Positions 13,326 through 21,543 of a stretch of 21,543 nucleotides of DNA are shown in pieces. Position 1 is the first letter of the stretch; every line of letters starts with the position of its first letter. Below the pieces are notes generated by a model that made no database searches, was not told the origin of the DNA, and saw only the letters and a list, made by a program, of their open reading frames with translations. Both the position numbers and the translations under genes were made by a program. Origin of the DNA: Anaerolineae bacterium (GTDB taxonomy: Bacteria; Chloroflexota; Anaerolineae; 4572-78; J111). The DNA lies in NCBI GenBank assembly GCA_020433835.1, contig JAGRBY010000046.1, positions 1-21,543 of the forward strand. Direction: 5' to 3'.

Positions 13326-15509
13326 CTACAGCTTCAACTCATCCTCTTCAATAAACCGGCCCATCTTCTGCAACTCGCGTCGCGTGCCGTGCATCAGATG
13401 GCCCATGGTAACTTGTCCGCCGTTGGCTGCCGCCTGATAGGCCGCGTTAACAATGATGTTGCGAATACTGCCGCCGGCCAGCTTGAAGCGGTGGGCCAAC
13501 ACCTCAAAATTAAGTTCGGCCGCTTGTGGTACCTCAGCCGGAAAAAGAGTCTGCCAAATGCGCAGTCGATCCTCTTTTTCGGGAAAGGGAAAATCCACAA
13601 CAAATTGAAGGCGACGGGTGAAGGCTTCATCTAAATTAGCCCGCAGGTTGGTCGCCAAAATGGTGACGCCGTTGTAGGCTTCCATACGCTGTAAAAGATA
13701 GCTGACCTCGATGTTAGCGTAGCGGTCGTGTGCATCCTTGACCTCGGATCGTTTGCCGAAAATGGCGTCGGCTTCGTCAAAAAAGAGAATGGCGTTACTG
13801 CTTTCGGCTTCGCTAAAGATTTTCTCCAGATTTTTCTCGGTCTCACCGATGTATTTGCTGACCACGGTCGACAGATCGATTTTGTAGAGATCGAGCTTTA
13901 ACTGGTTAGCGATCACTTCAGCAGCCATTGTTTTGCCGGTACCGGGATCGCCGGCGAAAAGAATGGTTATAGCCGCCCCGGAGACCAATTTTTGGCCCAC
14001 ACCCCACTGCTCCAGCACCTGGGGGCGTCCCCGCACGGTGTCGATAATCTCTTCCAAAATCTTCATTTGATCGTCCGGCAAAATAATGTCCGACCAACCG
14101 TAGCGTGGTACGATCTTTCGCGCCAGCGCTTCGAGGCGGGGATTGGAGTAAGCCCGGGCTGTTGTAAAGAGAATTTCCTCAGTTAAATCTGTGTGGTTCT
14201 GTGCCGCAATTCCACAGGCAGCGGCGACCGCATCGCGAATTTGGCCGGTGGTCAAAGCAAATTGACCGGCCAGGGTGGGTAATTGGAGATTAGAGATTAG
14301 CGATTGGAGATTGGAAGATTTAATCGGAATTTTTTGCGTTAAGAAATGTTGCCATAGGGCCAGGCGTTGGTGGTAGGCCGGTATAGGAAATTCTAACTGC
14401 ATGAAAAGTCGTTCGGCCTGATTGTTGTTGGCCTGCCATCTTTTCTCGCCGCCCACAATGACCAGACCGGGATAGTTGCCCAGTTCCGTCATTAAATGGG
14501 CAGGTACCTCACCACTTTTGTTAAAGCAAGCATCCCAATTTGTAAGAAATGGAACTGCGCTTGTTAATCGAGCATCGCGAAACGTCGTTTGCAAAATTTG
14601 CTGAGGTGTTAGGTCCGCTTGCTGCATAACGGCTCCGACATCAACCGTTAGGAGATTCTTGCGTAAGTGCTGCGTCAAAAATCGAGCACCAATTTTTTGG
14701 CTAACGGCATCTTCTCCGTAAAAGATAAGTACCGGCTTTTCTGTTGAAGCTATCTGCGTTAATAGCGCCTGTGTTTCTTGCGTGGGTAATAGGTCATCAT
14801 CACGCGATACAGGCTGATACAGTCCCACGTAATCGCGCCAAGTTGCCTGCGGTTGGTACGCTCCTAAAAGCCAGGCAACGATAGCGGTATCGACGTGTAA
14901 CGTATGGCTTAGCAGCGGCGCACCTGTCTCGCCACGAACGTCGATGAGTTGAAATCGACGCAGCGGAGCATTTTCGGCAAAATGAGCCATATACTGAAAG
15001 CGCTCTGCTCCTTGTAAATTCAACAAATCGAGCACCAAGTTAACCGCAGGCCGTTTGCGCGTTACATCATCCTGCAAATAAGCGTAGACCTTTTCATAAC
15101 GCAGGTCGAGTGTGGGGGCCAACGCAATTAAAAGCACATCGACAGCAAAGCGATCAAGGTTAAAGGCCGAGGCTAAAGTTAAGAGCCGTAAAGTCTGACC
15201 TTGATCAGTCGCCAGTTGCATTAAATTATTGCTCTCAGCCTCAGCCTTAGCCTTAGCCTTTCCAAAAAGCTTAGCTTCCTCTGGCGATAACGCCACACCC
15301 TGCCCCCAATTGCCCCCCAGCGGTCGGTTTAACATCCCCGCTACATCGGCATCAGAGACATAAAGCCCGCGAAATGAGTCGTTGGGATCCTGCCCCGCCA
15401 ACTGCCACAGATGAATTTGACGCCGAATCATAAGATCGATCCGGGCCAATTCAGCCTGAAGATAGTCAAAATCTAAATTGCTTTCCGACTCTGAAAGATT
15501 TTTTTGCAT
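13326..15509 (-). CDS. eCIS AAA+ ATPase (Pvc15/Afp15-like)
   Basis: This 727-residue ATPase is the type conserved in almost every eCIS locus and thought to help assembly or cargo loading. The N-terminus (NLDFDYLQAELARIDLMIRR) and WQLAGQDPNDSFRGLYVSD are characteristic of the family. A divergent first ATPase-like half is followed by a canonical AAA+ module: Walker A GDPGTGKT (520-527), Walker B ILFFDEAD (574-581), a sensor-1 TILATN segment and a paired arginine RR after EAFT. An ATG at 15509, 4 nt past the upstream gene's TAA, is preferred. An in-frame ATG at 15542 would overlap that gene by 29 nt, and neither has a clear ribosome binding site, so coupling is likely. A short repeat-derived insertion lies at 14281-14321. 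Confidence in the family is high. Confidence 0.94.
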   Translation of the reverse strand: MQKNLSESESNLDFDYLQAELARIDLMIRRQIHLWQLAGQDPNDSFRGLYVSDADVAGMLNRPLGGNWGQGVALSPEEAKLFGKAKAKAEAESNNLMQLATDQGQTLRLLTLASAFNLDRFAVDVLLIALAPTLDLRYEKVYAYLQDDVTRKRPAVNLVLDLLNLQGAERFQYMAHFAENAPLRRFQLIDVRGETGAPLLSHTLHVDTAIVAWLLGAYQPQATWRDYVGLYQPVSRDDDLLPTQETQALLTQIASTEKPVLIFYGEDAVSQKIGARFLTQHLRKNLLTVDVGAVMQQADLTPQQILQTTFRDARLTSAVPFLTNWDACFNKSGEVPAHLMTELGNYPGLVIVGGEKRWQANNNQAERLFMQLEFPIPAYHQRLALWQHFLTQKIPIKSSNLQSLISNLQLPTLAGQFALTTGQIRDAVAAACGIAAQNHTDLTEEILFTTARAYSNPRLEALARKIVPRYGWSDIILPDDQMKILEEIIDTVRGRPQVLEQWGVGQKLVSGAAITILFAGDPGTGKTMAAEVIANQLKLDLYKIDLSTVVSKYIGETEKNLEKIFSEAESSNAILFFDEADAIFGKRSEVKDAHDRYANIEVSYLLQRMEAYNGVTILATNLRANLDEAFTRRLQFVVDFPFPEKEDRLRIWQTLFPAEVPQAAELNFEVLAHRFKLAGGSIRNIIVNAAYQAAANGGQVTMGHLMHGTRRELQKMGRFIEEDELKL
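14281..14321 (-). repeat. Short intragenic repeat GATTGGAGATTAGAGATTAG-type inside the ATPase gene
   Basis: About 40 bp are built from GGAGATT/AGAGATTAG/CGATTGG steps. They are translated in frame as a segment including SNLQSLISNLQLP between the two ATPase halves. The composition is simple and unlike the surrounding coding sequence, which suggests slippage or insertion of an intergenic-type repeat tolerated in a linker. Confidence 0.5.
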
Positions 15510-15513
15510 GGCT

Positions 15514-15744
15514 TTATTGTGCTGGCTGATCAAAATCGACATCGATCTGTTTGGGGAGCAACGGGTTTTCCGCTAATCCCGCTTCATCCTCAATAAACTG
15601 GCACAATGTATTCAGATCTTGAAAATATTGCCGACTTTGATGTCCAACTTGTTCAATCGAACCCCGCCAGGCGTGATTGCTTAAAGCAGAGTCCGTAGCC
15701 TCAAACCAGATACGAACAATAAACGAAAAATTGTCTTCTTGCAC
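15514..15744 (-). CDS. Small eCIS-associated hypothetical protein
   Basis: A GTG at 15744 with AAGGA 7 nt upstream gives a 76-residue protein. A TTG 66 nt further up has no ribosome binding site and is less likely. The sequence NFSFIVRIWFEATD, then AWRGSIEQVGHQSRQYFQDL and LCQFIEDE, resembles small proteins that recur beside eCIS ATPases, with the pattern F.VRIW.E, WRG.I.HV, R.YF..L..L..FI. Their function is not known to me. It is cytoplasmic, with no signal peptide. The stop precedes the ATPase ATG by 4 nt, so the two are likely made together, and a co-factor role for the ATPase is a reasonable guess. Confidence 0.7.
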   Translation of the reverse strand: MQEDNFSFIVRIWFEATDSALSNHAWRGSIEQVGHQSRQYFQDLNTLCQFIEDEAGLAENPLLPKQIDVDFDQPAQ

Positions 15745-16194
15745 GAGACGATCCTTATATAAAATCGGTTTGTTTGGCCGAGAAAAGTTTGGTTCGTTTT
15801 GGTTGTGCAAGACAAAATTAAAATGTAATTTGATGGAGAAGGAGAGGCACTATTTGTGGAGAAAATGCAGGTGATAGTAGAAAAATGGGTTGTTAAAATG
15901 GGCTACAGGTAAGAATATGGGTGTCATTTGAAGTAAAGGGAGAGATAAAGCCAAATTTAGGATTATACAAACTTTAACATAGCATCGTCTTGTGGCTGTC
16001 TCGCAGCCGTCTTGTGAAAAAGAGAAAGTGTCTTATATAGGACTTACGCAAAAGTCAGGTGACAGTCACTTATTGGTCATAAATCAGCGTTGGATTAGTC
16101 CAAACAGGTCGATTTAGGGCGTTCAAGTGACTGTCACCTTTATAACTGCGTAAATACTATTATAATAGGGTTTTCTGTAGATTTGTCTGTCTTT
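15745..16194. other. 450-nt intergenic region between the ATPase unit and a SARP regulator
   Basis: This stretch lies between the 5' end of the minus-strand small gene/ATPase unit and the 3' end of the minus-strand SARP gene. It must hold the promoter of the ATPase unit, but I see no convincing -35/-10 pair. The right part is occupied by inverted-repeat copy B. A perfect AT-rich palindrome CTATTATAATAG lies at 16157-16168. No RNA gene or ORF of note is visible. Confidence 0.6.
16044..16153. repeat. Nested inverted-repeat element, copy B
   Basis: Outer arms TTACGCA (16044-16050) and TGCGTAA (16147-16153) surround inner 14-bp perfect arms GGTGACAGTCACTT (16058-16071) and AAGTGACTGTCACC (16125-16138). 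The arm sequences and the 81-bp inner length are identical to copy A, while the 53-nt interior is diverged. The GGACTTACGCA left edge resembles the ends of transposon-derived MITEs. Together with copy A it brackets the ATPase unit in the same orientation. Confidence 0.75.
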
Positions 16195-17118
16195 TTACTG
16201 ATCAATTTGCCTAAACAATGCCTCTAATCGACGAATTTCGTTGTTAGCTTCTTCAACAATGGCTTTGAGTTTTTGCAACCGCTGTAAGGCTTGATGGGTA
16301 AGCGAGCGTTCTTCAGAATTAGACTTTTGCCTGGAAATAGCCTCAGAGGCGTAATCTGTAAAAAATTGATTAGAACGCAGTTGTTGGTAAAGGTTTTCCG
16401 TTTCCGGCATAGGTGAAACATCCAGTTCGTCTCGTAAAATTTGAACACACTGCCGGTATTGAATAAGGGCCGCATTGCGCTGGCCCGACTGCCACAATAA
16501 CCGCATAATTCGCCGATGAACACGCTCTTGAACATTATCACACTCTAAAATTTTTCGTCCATAGGCCAGAGCCTGCTCATAATTTTTGTGTATATCGTGA
16601 TAATCAAGTAATTTATTTAAGCCGATTAAATAGAGTTTTCGTAACCACTCGCGCTCATAAAGACACCAATCTTCGTAAACCCCCATGAGAAGATCGCCCT
16701 GATAAAGATTTAAGATCGCTTCCAGGTCATCGATCTGTTCTGAAGTAAATGACTGAGGAGCAGTATCAAGATATTTGGTCAGGCCCTCTTCAAAAATTTC
16801 AATATCCAACCAGTAAGCCTCAGCTTCGCTTACAAAAGCAAGGTTTTCATTGCTGACGAATAAATAATTTTCAAGTGAGCCATTGGCTGTCCGTAACACC
16901 TGTCGTAATCGCCACAAGGCATTGCGAAGCTGACGGCGCGGTTTATTAGAACCGTGTACTTCCCATAATGTTGCTGCCAACCGTTCCCGTTCGTGGGTTT
17001 GATCGCGGTGAAGAACCAAATAACACAGCAATGTATAACAATGCTGGTTTGGAAATCCTATTAAAGGATAATCACAATAGTAGGCTTCACCTGACCCAAA
17101 AAGTTTTAATGTCAACAT
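16195..17118 (-). CDS. SARP/BTAD-family transcriptional regulator
   Basis: This protein has about 307 residues. The N-terminus MLTLKLFGSGEAYY starts an OmpR-type winged-helix domain with a LLCYLVLHRDQTHERERLAATLWE helix pair and PRRQLRNALWRLRQVL. The bacterial transcriptional activator (BTAD) domain follows, with YQGDLLMGVYEDWCLYEREW and NAALIQYRQCVQILRDELDV. A C-terminal coiled coil (KLKAIVEEANNEIRRLEALF) may mediate dimerisation. There is no NB-ARC or TPR extension, so it is a small stand-alone activator. The ATG at 17118 is preferred over a GTG at 17193 because a near-consensus promoter places the transcription start downstream of that GTG. It is divergent from the larger SARP gene. It probably regulates neighbouring genes, with the eCIS as the obvious candidate. 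Confidence 0.88.
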   Translation of the reverse strand: MLTLKLFGSGEAYYCDYPLIGFPNQHCYTLLCYLVLHRDQTHERERLAATLWEVHGSNKPRRQLRNALWRLRQVLRTANGSLENYLFVSNENLAFVSEAEAYWLDIEIFEEGLTKYLDTAPQSFTSEQIDDLEAILNLYQGDLLMGVYEDWCLYEREWLRKLYLIGLNKLLDYHDIHKNYEQALAYGRKILECDNVQERVHRRIMRLLWQSGQRNAALIQYRQCVQILRDELDVSPMPETENLYQQLRSNQFFTDYASEAISRQKSNSEERSLTHQALQRLQKLKAIVEEANNEIRRLEALFRQIDQ

Positions 17119-17178
17119 TTTATTTAGCAGCACCAGCTTGATAGCATCGTGGAGCGATTTGGCAAAGAGGAGTAATTG

Positions 17179-17207
17179 ATTATAGTTTACCACTAACTTC
17201 TTAACAA
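17179..17207 (-). promoter_or_regulatory. Sigma-70-type promoter of the small SARP gene
   Basis: On the minus strand TTGTTA (17202-17207) and a perfect TATAAT (17179-17184) are separated by exactly 17 nt. Transcription would begin near 17172, giving a leader of about 54 nt before the ATG at 17118. This excludes the in-frame GTG at 17193 as the main start. The site lies in the divergent region shared with the larger SARP gene, so the two may be co-regulated. Confidence 0.7.
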
Positions 17208-17244
17208 ACTCTTCACAAAGCAGTCATGCAGAAGGCTTAGGTCT

Positions 17245-20200
17245 ATGGGCAACAACTGTCATCTGCAATTTCTGGGACCGATTCAAATTGAAAGAAACGG
17301 AGCAATGGTTAGCGGCTTCGTTTCAAGAAAAGCGGTGGCCTTGCTAGGCTATTTGGCCGTTGAGGCGCGACCGGTATCACGCGGCTATCTGGCCCAGCTT
17401 TTCTGGGAAGATAAATCAGAGGCACGCGGTCGAGGTAACCTTAGCCGGGCGATCAATAATATTACGCAGCTTTTGCCCGGCTGCCTGCAGGCTGATTATC
17501 ACACGGTTCAATTCGATATTGATACTGTTGACAACCTGGACCTCGCAAGCTTTCAATCCTATTTGGCCCAGGCCACTATTGGCGATTTGGTTCGGGCGGT
17601 TATGCTTTACCGTGGTGAATTTATGGCCGATCTCAACCTGCTCGATTGCCCTGAGTTCGATATTTGGTTGTTCGGACAACGTGAACGCTATCAGCAGCAG
17701 GTGGTGCAAGTATTACAAAAGATCATCGATCATTACTTGCAGCGCGGTGAGTACGCTGTTGCGAACGGTTTTGTCGACAGACTCCTGGTCATTACACCCT
17801 GGCGCGAAGAAACACACCGGCAGAAAATGAATATTTTGGCGCGTATTGGTCAGCGGAGTGCGGCTTTAGCCCAATATGAGATTTGCCGTCGCATGTTGGC
17901 TGAAGAGTTTGAAGTTGAACCGTCGGCAGAAACGACCGCCCTGATTGAGCGCATTAAAGCTACGGCAGTTGAATTACCCCATAATTTACCTACCCAGGCC
18001 ACCCCGTTTATGGGGCGAGAAACCGAATTAGCGCGTGTTACCCAACGTTTGAGTGATATTGACTGCCGTTTGTTAACTCTGGTGGGTCCTGGCGGCATCG
18101 GTAAAACGCGGTTGGCTTTGCAAGCCGCGCAGCATATTACGCAGTACCAGTTTATCGCCTTTTTACACGGTATTTATTTTGTACCGTTAGCATCGGTTAA
18201 ATCCGTCGATTTACTGGCTTCAACCATTGCCGATACTATCGACCTATCACTGTTTGGAGCCTCTAACCCAACCGAGCGGCTCTTAAAGCACCTTCACAAT
18301 AAAGAGATGCTGCTTGTCCTTGATAATTTTGAGCATTTGCTCGATGGCGTCGAACTGGTCCAGCAGATTCTTGAGCAAGCACCAAATATAAAAATTATTA
18401 CAACATCTCGTACTCGGCTAAATTTGCGTTGGGAATGGGTGTTTGAAATCAAAGGGTTACCATTCCAAACAACTACGCAGGATAGTTTCTCTCACCTTCG
18501 CCTTTCGTCGGCACACTTTACGAATGATTTGAGTGCTCTAACCCTGTTTGAGCACATTGCTCGGCGTGCAAAGACCGATTTTTCCATTTCTAAACAAAAC
18601 CATGCTATTGTCACGCGAATTTGCAAACTTGTTGGCGGCATGCCGCTGGGCATTGAATTAGCCGCCTCGCGTATCGATACCCATCCTTGTGAAGATATCG
18701 TCTGGGGTATCGAGAAAAATTTAGATTTTTTAACCACCTCGCTGCGTGATATTCCCCCGCGACACCGCAGCTTGCGGGCCGTGTTTGACTATTCCTGGGT
18801 TTTTCTATCAGATGAAGAACGACAGGTCTTTTGCCGGCTGACGGTTTTTGAAGGTGGCTTTGAACAGGGAGCCGCCGAGCAGGTGGCCAAGGCTAATAGG
18901 AAAATAATCGATTCTCTGGTAAGACATTCCTTTGTACAACAACGTAACTCAGGACGTTATGAAATTCATGAGTATTTGAAACAATATGGTTATGAAAAAC
19001 TAAAATCGAGCCGACCCAATTACATCCTTACAAAAAATCAGCATTGTACCTATTTTACAGCGTACTTAAAGCAGCGAGAGTTGCATCTTGGCAATCAACA
19101 AAAAGAATCGCTTTACCAAATCAGTGTTGAGATCAGTAATATTCGCGCTGCATGGCAATGGGCGTTAGCCCAAAACGACATTGAAATCATTCTAAAAGTC
19201 ATACAAGTTTTTTTTGAATTTTATGAATTAAAAGGCTGGTTTAAGGAAGGCAGAGATACATTTGAACACGCCTTGCAAGGTTTGATCGGTGATTTGTCTT
19301 TGGAAAGCTTTGTGAAAACAAAGGGGTTTAATAACGACCAATATTTAGCTTGCAGCCGAGTTTTATCGGCATACAGTTGGTTTGCTATTCGACTGGGTTA
19401 TCTGGATGAAGGCGTTTATCTTGCAGAACAGGGATTAGTTAGCCTGCAAAATGTTGATATCCAAGAAAGTTTACATGATAAGGCGTTGTTGTTAAGCATT
19501 GTGGGCATGGCAAGTTGGCAGTTAGGCAACTATGCCTATGCCAAAGAAAGCTTACAACGCTCTTTAGAAATAAGTAGAGAAATCAATAATTATTTTACAA
19601 TGATGACCTCCTTGGCCCATTTAGGCATAACAGCCGGGGCATTGGGCGAAATAACCCGGTCATTTGAGCTTCACCAAGAATGTTTATTAATGTGTAAACA
19701 AAGTACGGAGTTATTTGGGGTATCATCGGAATTAATTTTCTTGGGGTATGTGGCTTGCCTATCGAAAGACTATAATCGCGCCATATCACTTCTTCAAGAA
19801 GGTGTCGACTTGGCCGAGTCGATACAATATACCTTTATTGTTGGTATGGGTTTAGTCTATCTCAGTTACACCAACCTAATGCTGGAAAAAATAGAGCAAG
19901 CTGTAGATTACTGCCAAAGAGCACTGCACATATTTAACGAAACAGAAGAAACATACGGGCAAAGTTTAGCCCTAAATTATTTGGGCCATATTCAATGGGC
20001 GACATCAAAATATCAAGAATCGCAAAACTCTTTTAGGTCTGCTCTGAGGATAGCGAATAAAACGCAGAGACATCCCCAGGCCCTTGCTGCCCTATTCGGC
20101 CTGGCCTTACACTTCAATCGAAAAAATCATCGCCACCAAGCCCTCGAACTATCGCTTTACGTCCTCACCCACCCCGCCGCCGAATTCCAAACCAAAGAGC

Positions 20201-20355
20201 AAGCCGCCGATTTCCTGCTCGAACAAGCGCCCCACTATTCGCTCCAAACCGTGGCCGACATCGAGAAAAAACTAAAAGATCAGGATGTCGAAACCATAGG
20301 CCGCCAGATTTTAGAGCACCAAACCACGCTCGACGAAACTTCTACGCATCAGTAA
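17245..20355 (+). CDS. AfsR-like SARP regulator with NB-ARC ATPase and TPR domains
   Basis: This 1036-residue signal-integrating activator starts with a winged-helix DNA-binding domain (about 1-95: LQFLGPIQIERNG, RKAVALLGYLAVEARPVSRG). A BTAD domain (about 97-240) includes LYRGEFMADLN and RSAALAQYEICRRMLAEEF. A STAND/NB-ARC ATPase follows, with Walker A GPGGIGKT (281-288), Walker B MLLVLDNFEHLLDG (about 355-368), a TTSRTRL sensor and a GMPLGIELAASRI motif. The C-terminal 400 residues hold tetratricopeptide-type helices, for example ALLLSIVGMASWQLGNYAYA and ALNYLGHIQWATSKYQESQN. In this family ligand binding to the repeats releases ATPase-gated activation. It diverges from the small SARP and overlaps the convergent DUF3754 gene by 7 nt. 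GAAGG and AGG lie shortly before the ATG. The target genes are unknown; the eCIS cluster is a plausible target. Confidence 0.93.
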   Translation: MGNNCHLQFLGPIQIERNGAMVSGFVSRKAVALLGYLAVEARPVSRGYLAQLFWEDKSEARGRGNLSRAINNITQLLPGCLQADYHTVQFDIDTVDNLDLASFQSYLAQATIGDLVRAVMLYRGEFMADLNLLDCPEFDIWLFGQRERYQQQVVQVLQKIIDHYLQRGEYAVANGFVDRLLVITPWREETHRQKMNILARIGQRSAALAQYEICRRMLAEEFEVEPSAETTALIERIKATAVELPHNLPTQATPFMGRETELARVTQRLSDIDCRLLTLVGPGGIGKTRLALQAAQHITQYQFIAFLHGIYFVPLASVKSVDLLASTIADTIDLSLFGASNPTERLLKHLHNKEMLLVLDNFEHLLDGVELVQQILEQAPNIKIITTSRTRLNLRWEWVFEIKGLPFQTTTQDSFSHLRLSSAHFTNDLSALTLFEHIARRAKTDFSISKQNHAIVTRICKLVGGMPLGIELAASRIDTHPCEDIVWGIEKNLDFLTTSLRDIPPRHRSLRAVFDYSWVFLSDEERQVFCRLTVFEGGFEQGAAEQVAKANRKIIDSLVRHSFVQQRNSGRYEIHEYLKQYGYEKLKSSRPNYILTKNQHCTYFTAYLKQRELHLGNQQKESLYQISVEISNIRAAWQWALAQNDIEIILKVIQVFFEFYELKGWFKEGRDTFEHALQGLIGDLSLESFVKTKGFNNDQYLACSRVLSAYSWFAIRLGYLDEGVYLAEQGLVSLQNVDIQESLHDKALLLSIVGMASWQLGNYAYAKESLQRSLEISREINNYFTMMTSLAHLGITAGALGEITRSFELHQECLLMCKQSTELFGVSSELIFLGYVACLSKDYNRAISLLQEGVDLAESIQYTFIVGMGLVYLSYTNLMLEKIEQAVDYCQRALHIFNETEETYGQSLALNYLGHIQWATSKYQESQNSFRSALRIANKTQRHPQALAALFGLALHFNRKNHRHQALELSLYVLTHPAAEFQTKEQAADFLLEQAPHYSLQTVADIEKKLKDQDVETIGRQILEHQTTLDETSTHQ

Positions 20356-21543
20356 GGTTTCTCAACAACCCCTACCGGCGACGCACCCGCGTAATGAAAC
20401 AGATTATCCCAAATATCATCAATCAAACATTGAGCTTCATCCAGAGGCAGCACTTGACATACGCCCCGCTCATCTTGGCTTAAAAGCACAGCCTGATTGT
20501 CATTCATAGCGTTGGTACGCCCTTTAAGTTTAGCCAAATTGCCGATAGGCCCGGCAATATCAAAATCGATCTTCGTGCCGAACTTTTCTTCCATCCACTG
20601 CTCAATGCGGTCATCCAATTGCGATGCTGTCAGCGATTCGGCGGACGTGAGCAGATGATAATAGACCAAAATAATCTCCTTGGTTTCCTCCTCCTCGGCG
20701 GCATCGATTAGCGCGTGAAAAACGCTGGCGTTGCTGCTTAGATTCCGAAAAAATAAGGTATCGGTCATATCCTTGAGAAATTTAATCTGCTTGGTCTTGT
20801 AACTTGTGTATTGCTTGACTGCGAAGCCACCCAACGCGATAACCAACGTCAGCAGAGCCGCCAAAACCGGCATAATATTGCGCACGTTCTCCTCGTTGGC
20901 CCCCATTTCGTCGGCAGCTTGCGGCCCGAGCGTAAAAAACAAAATCACGCCCACAATCAGTATAATTTGGGGCAGCGCCTTGAACAACACCCCGATCCCG
21001 GCCCCCAGTGCCGGCACAATGAACAACAGCCGGTCCTTCCAGTTCATACTGACCTCAACATTAGGAAATAGCACTTCCAAATCGTACCGGGGGATATTTT
21101 TGTACAGATAAATATAGGTCTTGCCCGGCGTAAAGTTCAGCTTATCGAGCTTGGCTTTTTTGGCTTCAAAATGGGCTTTGTCTTTGAACTTAAGCAGCAG
21201 CGCCACCCTTTCAAAGATATCGATCTCAACCTCAACCTTGCGGAAGAGCTTTTTCATGGTTGTGGTCGTAAAAACATCGCCGCGATGGTAAAAAACCATC
21301 CGATCGAAATCATCGAAATCAACCTTGGTCTGCAAATTAACCAGCGAGGCCGTTTCAAACGACTGCTCTAAATCGATCTGCGACAGCGGATTAAAGTTGG
21401 CCCGCTCCAACACCGCTTTAAAGGTTTCAACCAAATGCAGCTCTTTCTCTTCAAGTTCCGCTTCAGATAGCTCGGCAATGGTTTTAGTATCGGCATCGGG
21501 GTTAAAGGGGGCAAAATTTTTCTTAAGCTCCTCCAAAAGCTGG
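20349..21543 (-). CDS. DUF3754 (TMEM143-like) membrane protein, 5' end cut by window
   Basis: At least 395 residues are present, with the reading frame open to the right edge (codons for Gln-Leu precede the TTG at 21536), so the gene probably starts outside the window. The segment DFDDFDRMVFYHRGDVFTTT and KDKAHFEAKKAKLDKL are typical of the DUF3754/TMEM143 family, found in bacteria and in a mitochondrial protein. Membrane segments lie at about 169-202 (LLFIVPALGAGIGVLFKALP, then IILIVGVILFF) and 220-240. A soluble C-terminal domain follows, including a predicted helical ILVYYHLLTSAESLTASQLD stretch. The biochemical function of the family is unknown. It converges on the SARP gene with a 7-nt 3' overlap and is probably unrelated to the particle. 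Confidence 0.8.
   Translation of the reverse strand, partial: QLLEELKKNFAPFNPDADTKTIAELSEAELEEKELHLVETFKAVLERANFNPLSQIDLEQSFETASLVNLQTKVDFDDFDRMVFYHRGDVFTTTTMKKLFRKVEVEIDIFERVALLLKFKDKAHFEAKKAKLDKLNFTPGKTYIYLYKNIPRYDLEVLFPNVEVSMNWKDRLLFIVPALGAGIGVLFKALPQIILIVGVILFFTLGPQAADEMGANEENVRNIMPVLAALLTLVIALGGFAVKQYTSYKTKQIKFLKDMTDTLFFRNLSSNASVFHALIDAAEEEETKEIILVYYHLLTSAESLTASQLDDRIEQWMEEKFGTKIDFDIAGPIGNLAKLKGRTNAMNDNQAVLLSQDERGVCQVLPLDEAQCLIDDIWDNLFHYAGASPVGVVEKPY

Noticed and set aside
15236..15262. Six-base repeat encoding KAKAKAEAES near the ATPase N-terminus.
   Set aside because: Short low-complexity linker common in helical proteins; no evidence of function.
13174..16153. Interpretation of the GTGACAGTCAC repeats as a CRISPR array.
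   Set aside because: Only two widely separated elements with paired inverted arms, no regular spacers and no cas genes.
17119..17193. Upstream 25-residue extension of the small SARP from a GTG at 17193.
   Set aside because: The TATAAT box at 17179-17184 would place the transcript start after this codon, and the extension is not part of the SARP fold.

Overview
This window carries part of an extracellular contractile injection system (eCIS, a phage-tail-like particle of the Afp/PVC/MAC type), and most of it is cargo genes rather than particle genes. The structural and assembly genes present are a tail sheath (106-1818), a DUF4255/Pvc16-like tail cap protein (2054-2953) and a Pvc15-like AAA+ ATPase (13326-15509). 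There is no inner tube, spike, baseplate, tail-fibre or tape-measure gene here. The sheath is the last gene on its strand before the left edge, so the rest of the particle probably lies beyond position 1 or elsewhere.

The layout, all on the minus strand and read from right to left, is as follows. (i) A two-gene unit holds a small eCIS-type hypothetical and the ATPase (15744-13326). It is bracketed by two related 81-bp inverted-repeat elements. (ii) A cargo cluster (13013-2054) holds a LysM/HExxH protein, an overlapping HEAT-like lipoprotein, a 1324-residue DUF4157 polymorphic toxin ending in an RNase Sa/barnase-like domain, its barstar-like immunity gene, a tagged small ORF that looks split from a coiled-coil ORF by a frameshift, a second HExxH protein, a DUF4157 (eCIS core) protein with acidic LQMK repeats, and the tail cap gene, which is coupled to the latter by a TAATG overlap. 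(iii) The sheath has its own ribosome binding site. At the right, two SARP/BTAD transcriptional regulators diverge from a shared intergenic region (16195-17118 minus; 17245-20355 plus, with NB-ARC ATPase and TPR domains). A DUF3754/TMEM143-like membrane protein, cut by the right edge, converges on the second regulator.

Five cargo-side proteins share an N-terminal motif of the form QRQ...QIGQ.QGNRY.QR or LQQ.hGNRAV.RL. The sheath, cap, ATPase, barstar and lipoprotein lack it. It is a good candidate for a loading or addressing tag. The barnase-like tip with adjacent barstar indicates that at least one payload is a ribonuclease that would also harm the producer.

The organism is a bacterium of medium GC content. 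Large SARP-NB-ARC-TPR regulators, abundant intergenic inverted repeats and this eCIS style suggest Chloroflexota (Anaerolineae/Caldilineae-like). That is inference; no rRNA or marker gene is present.
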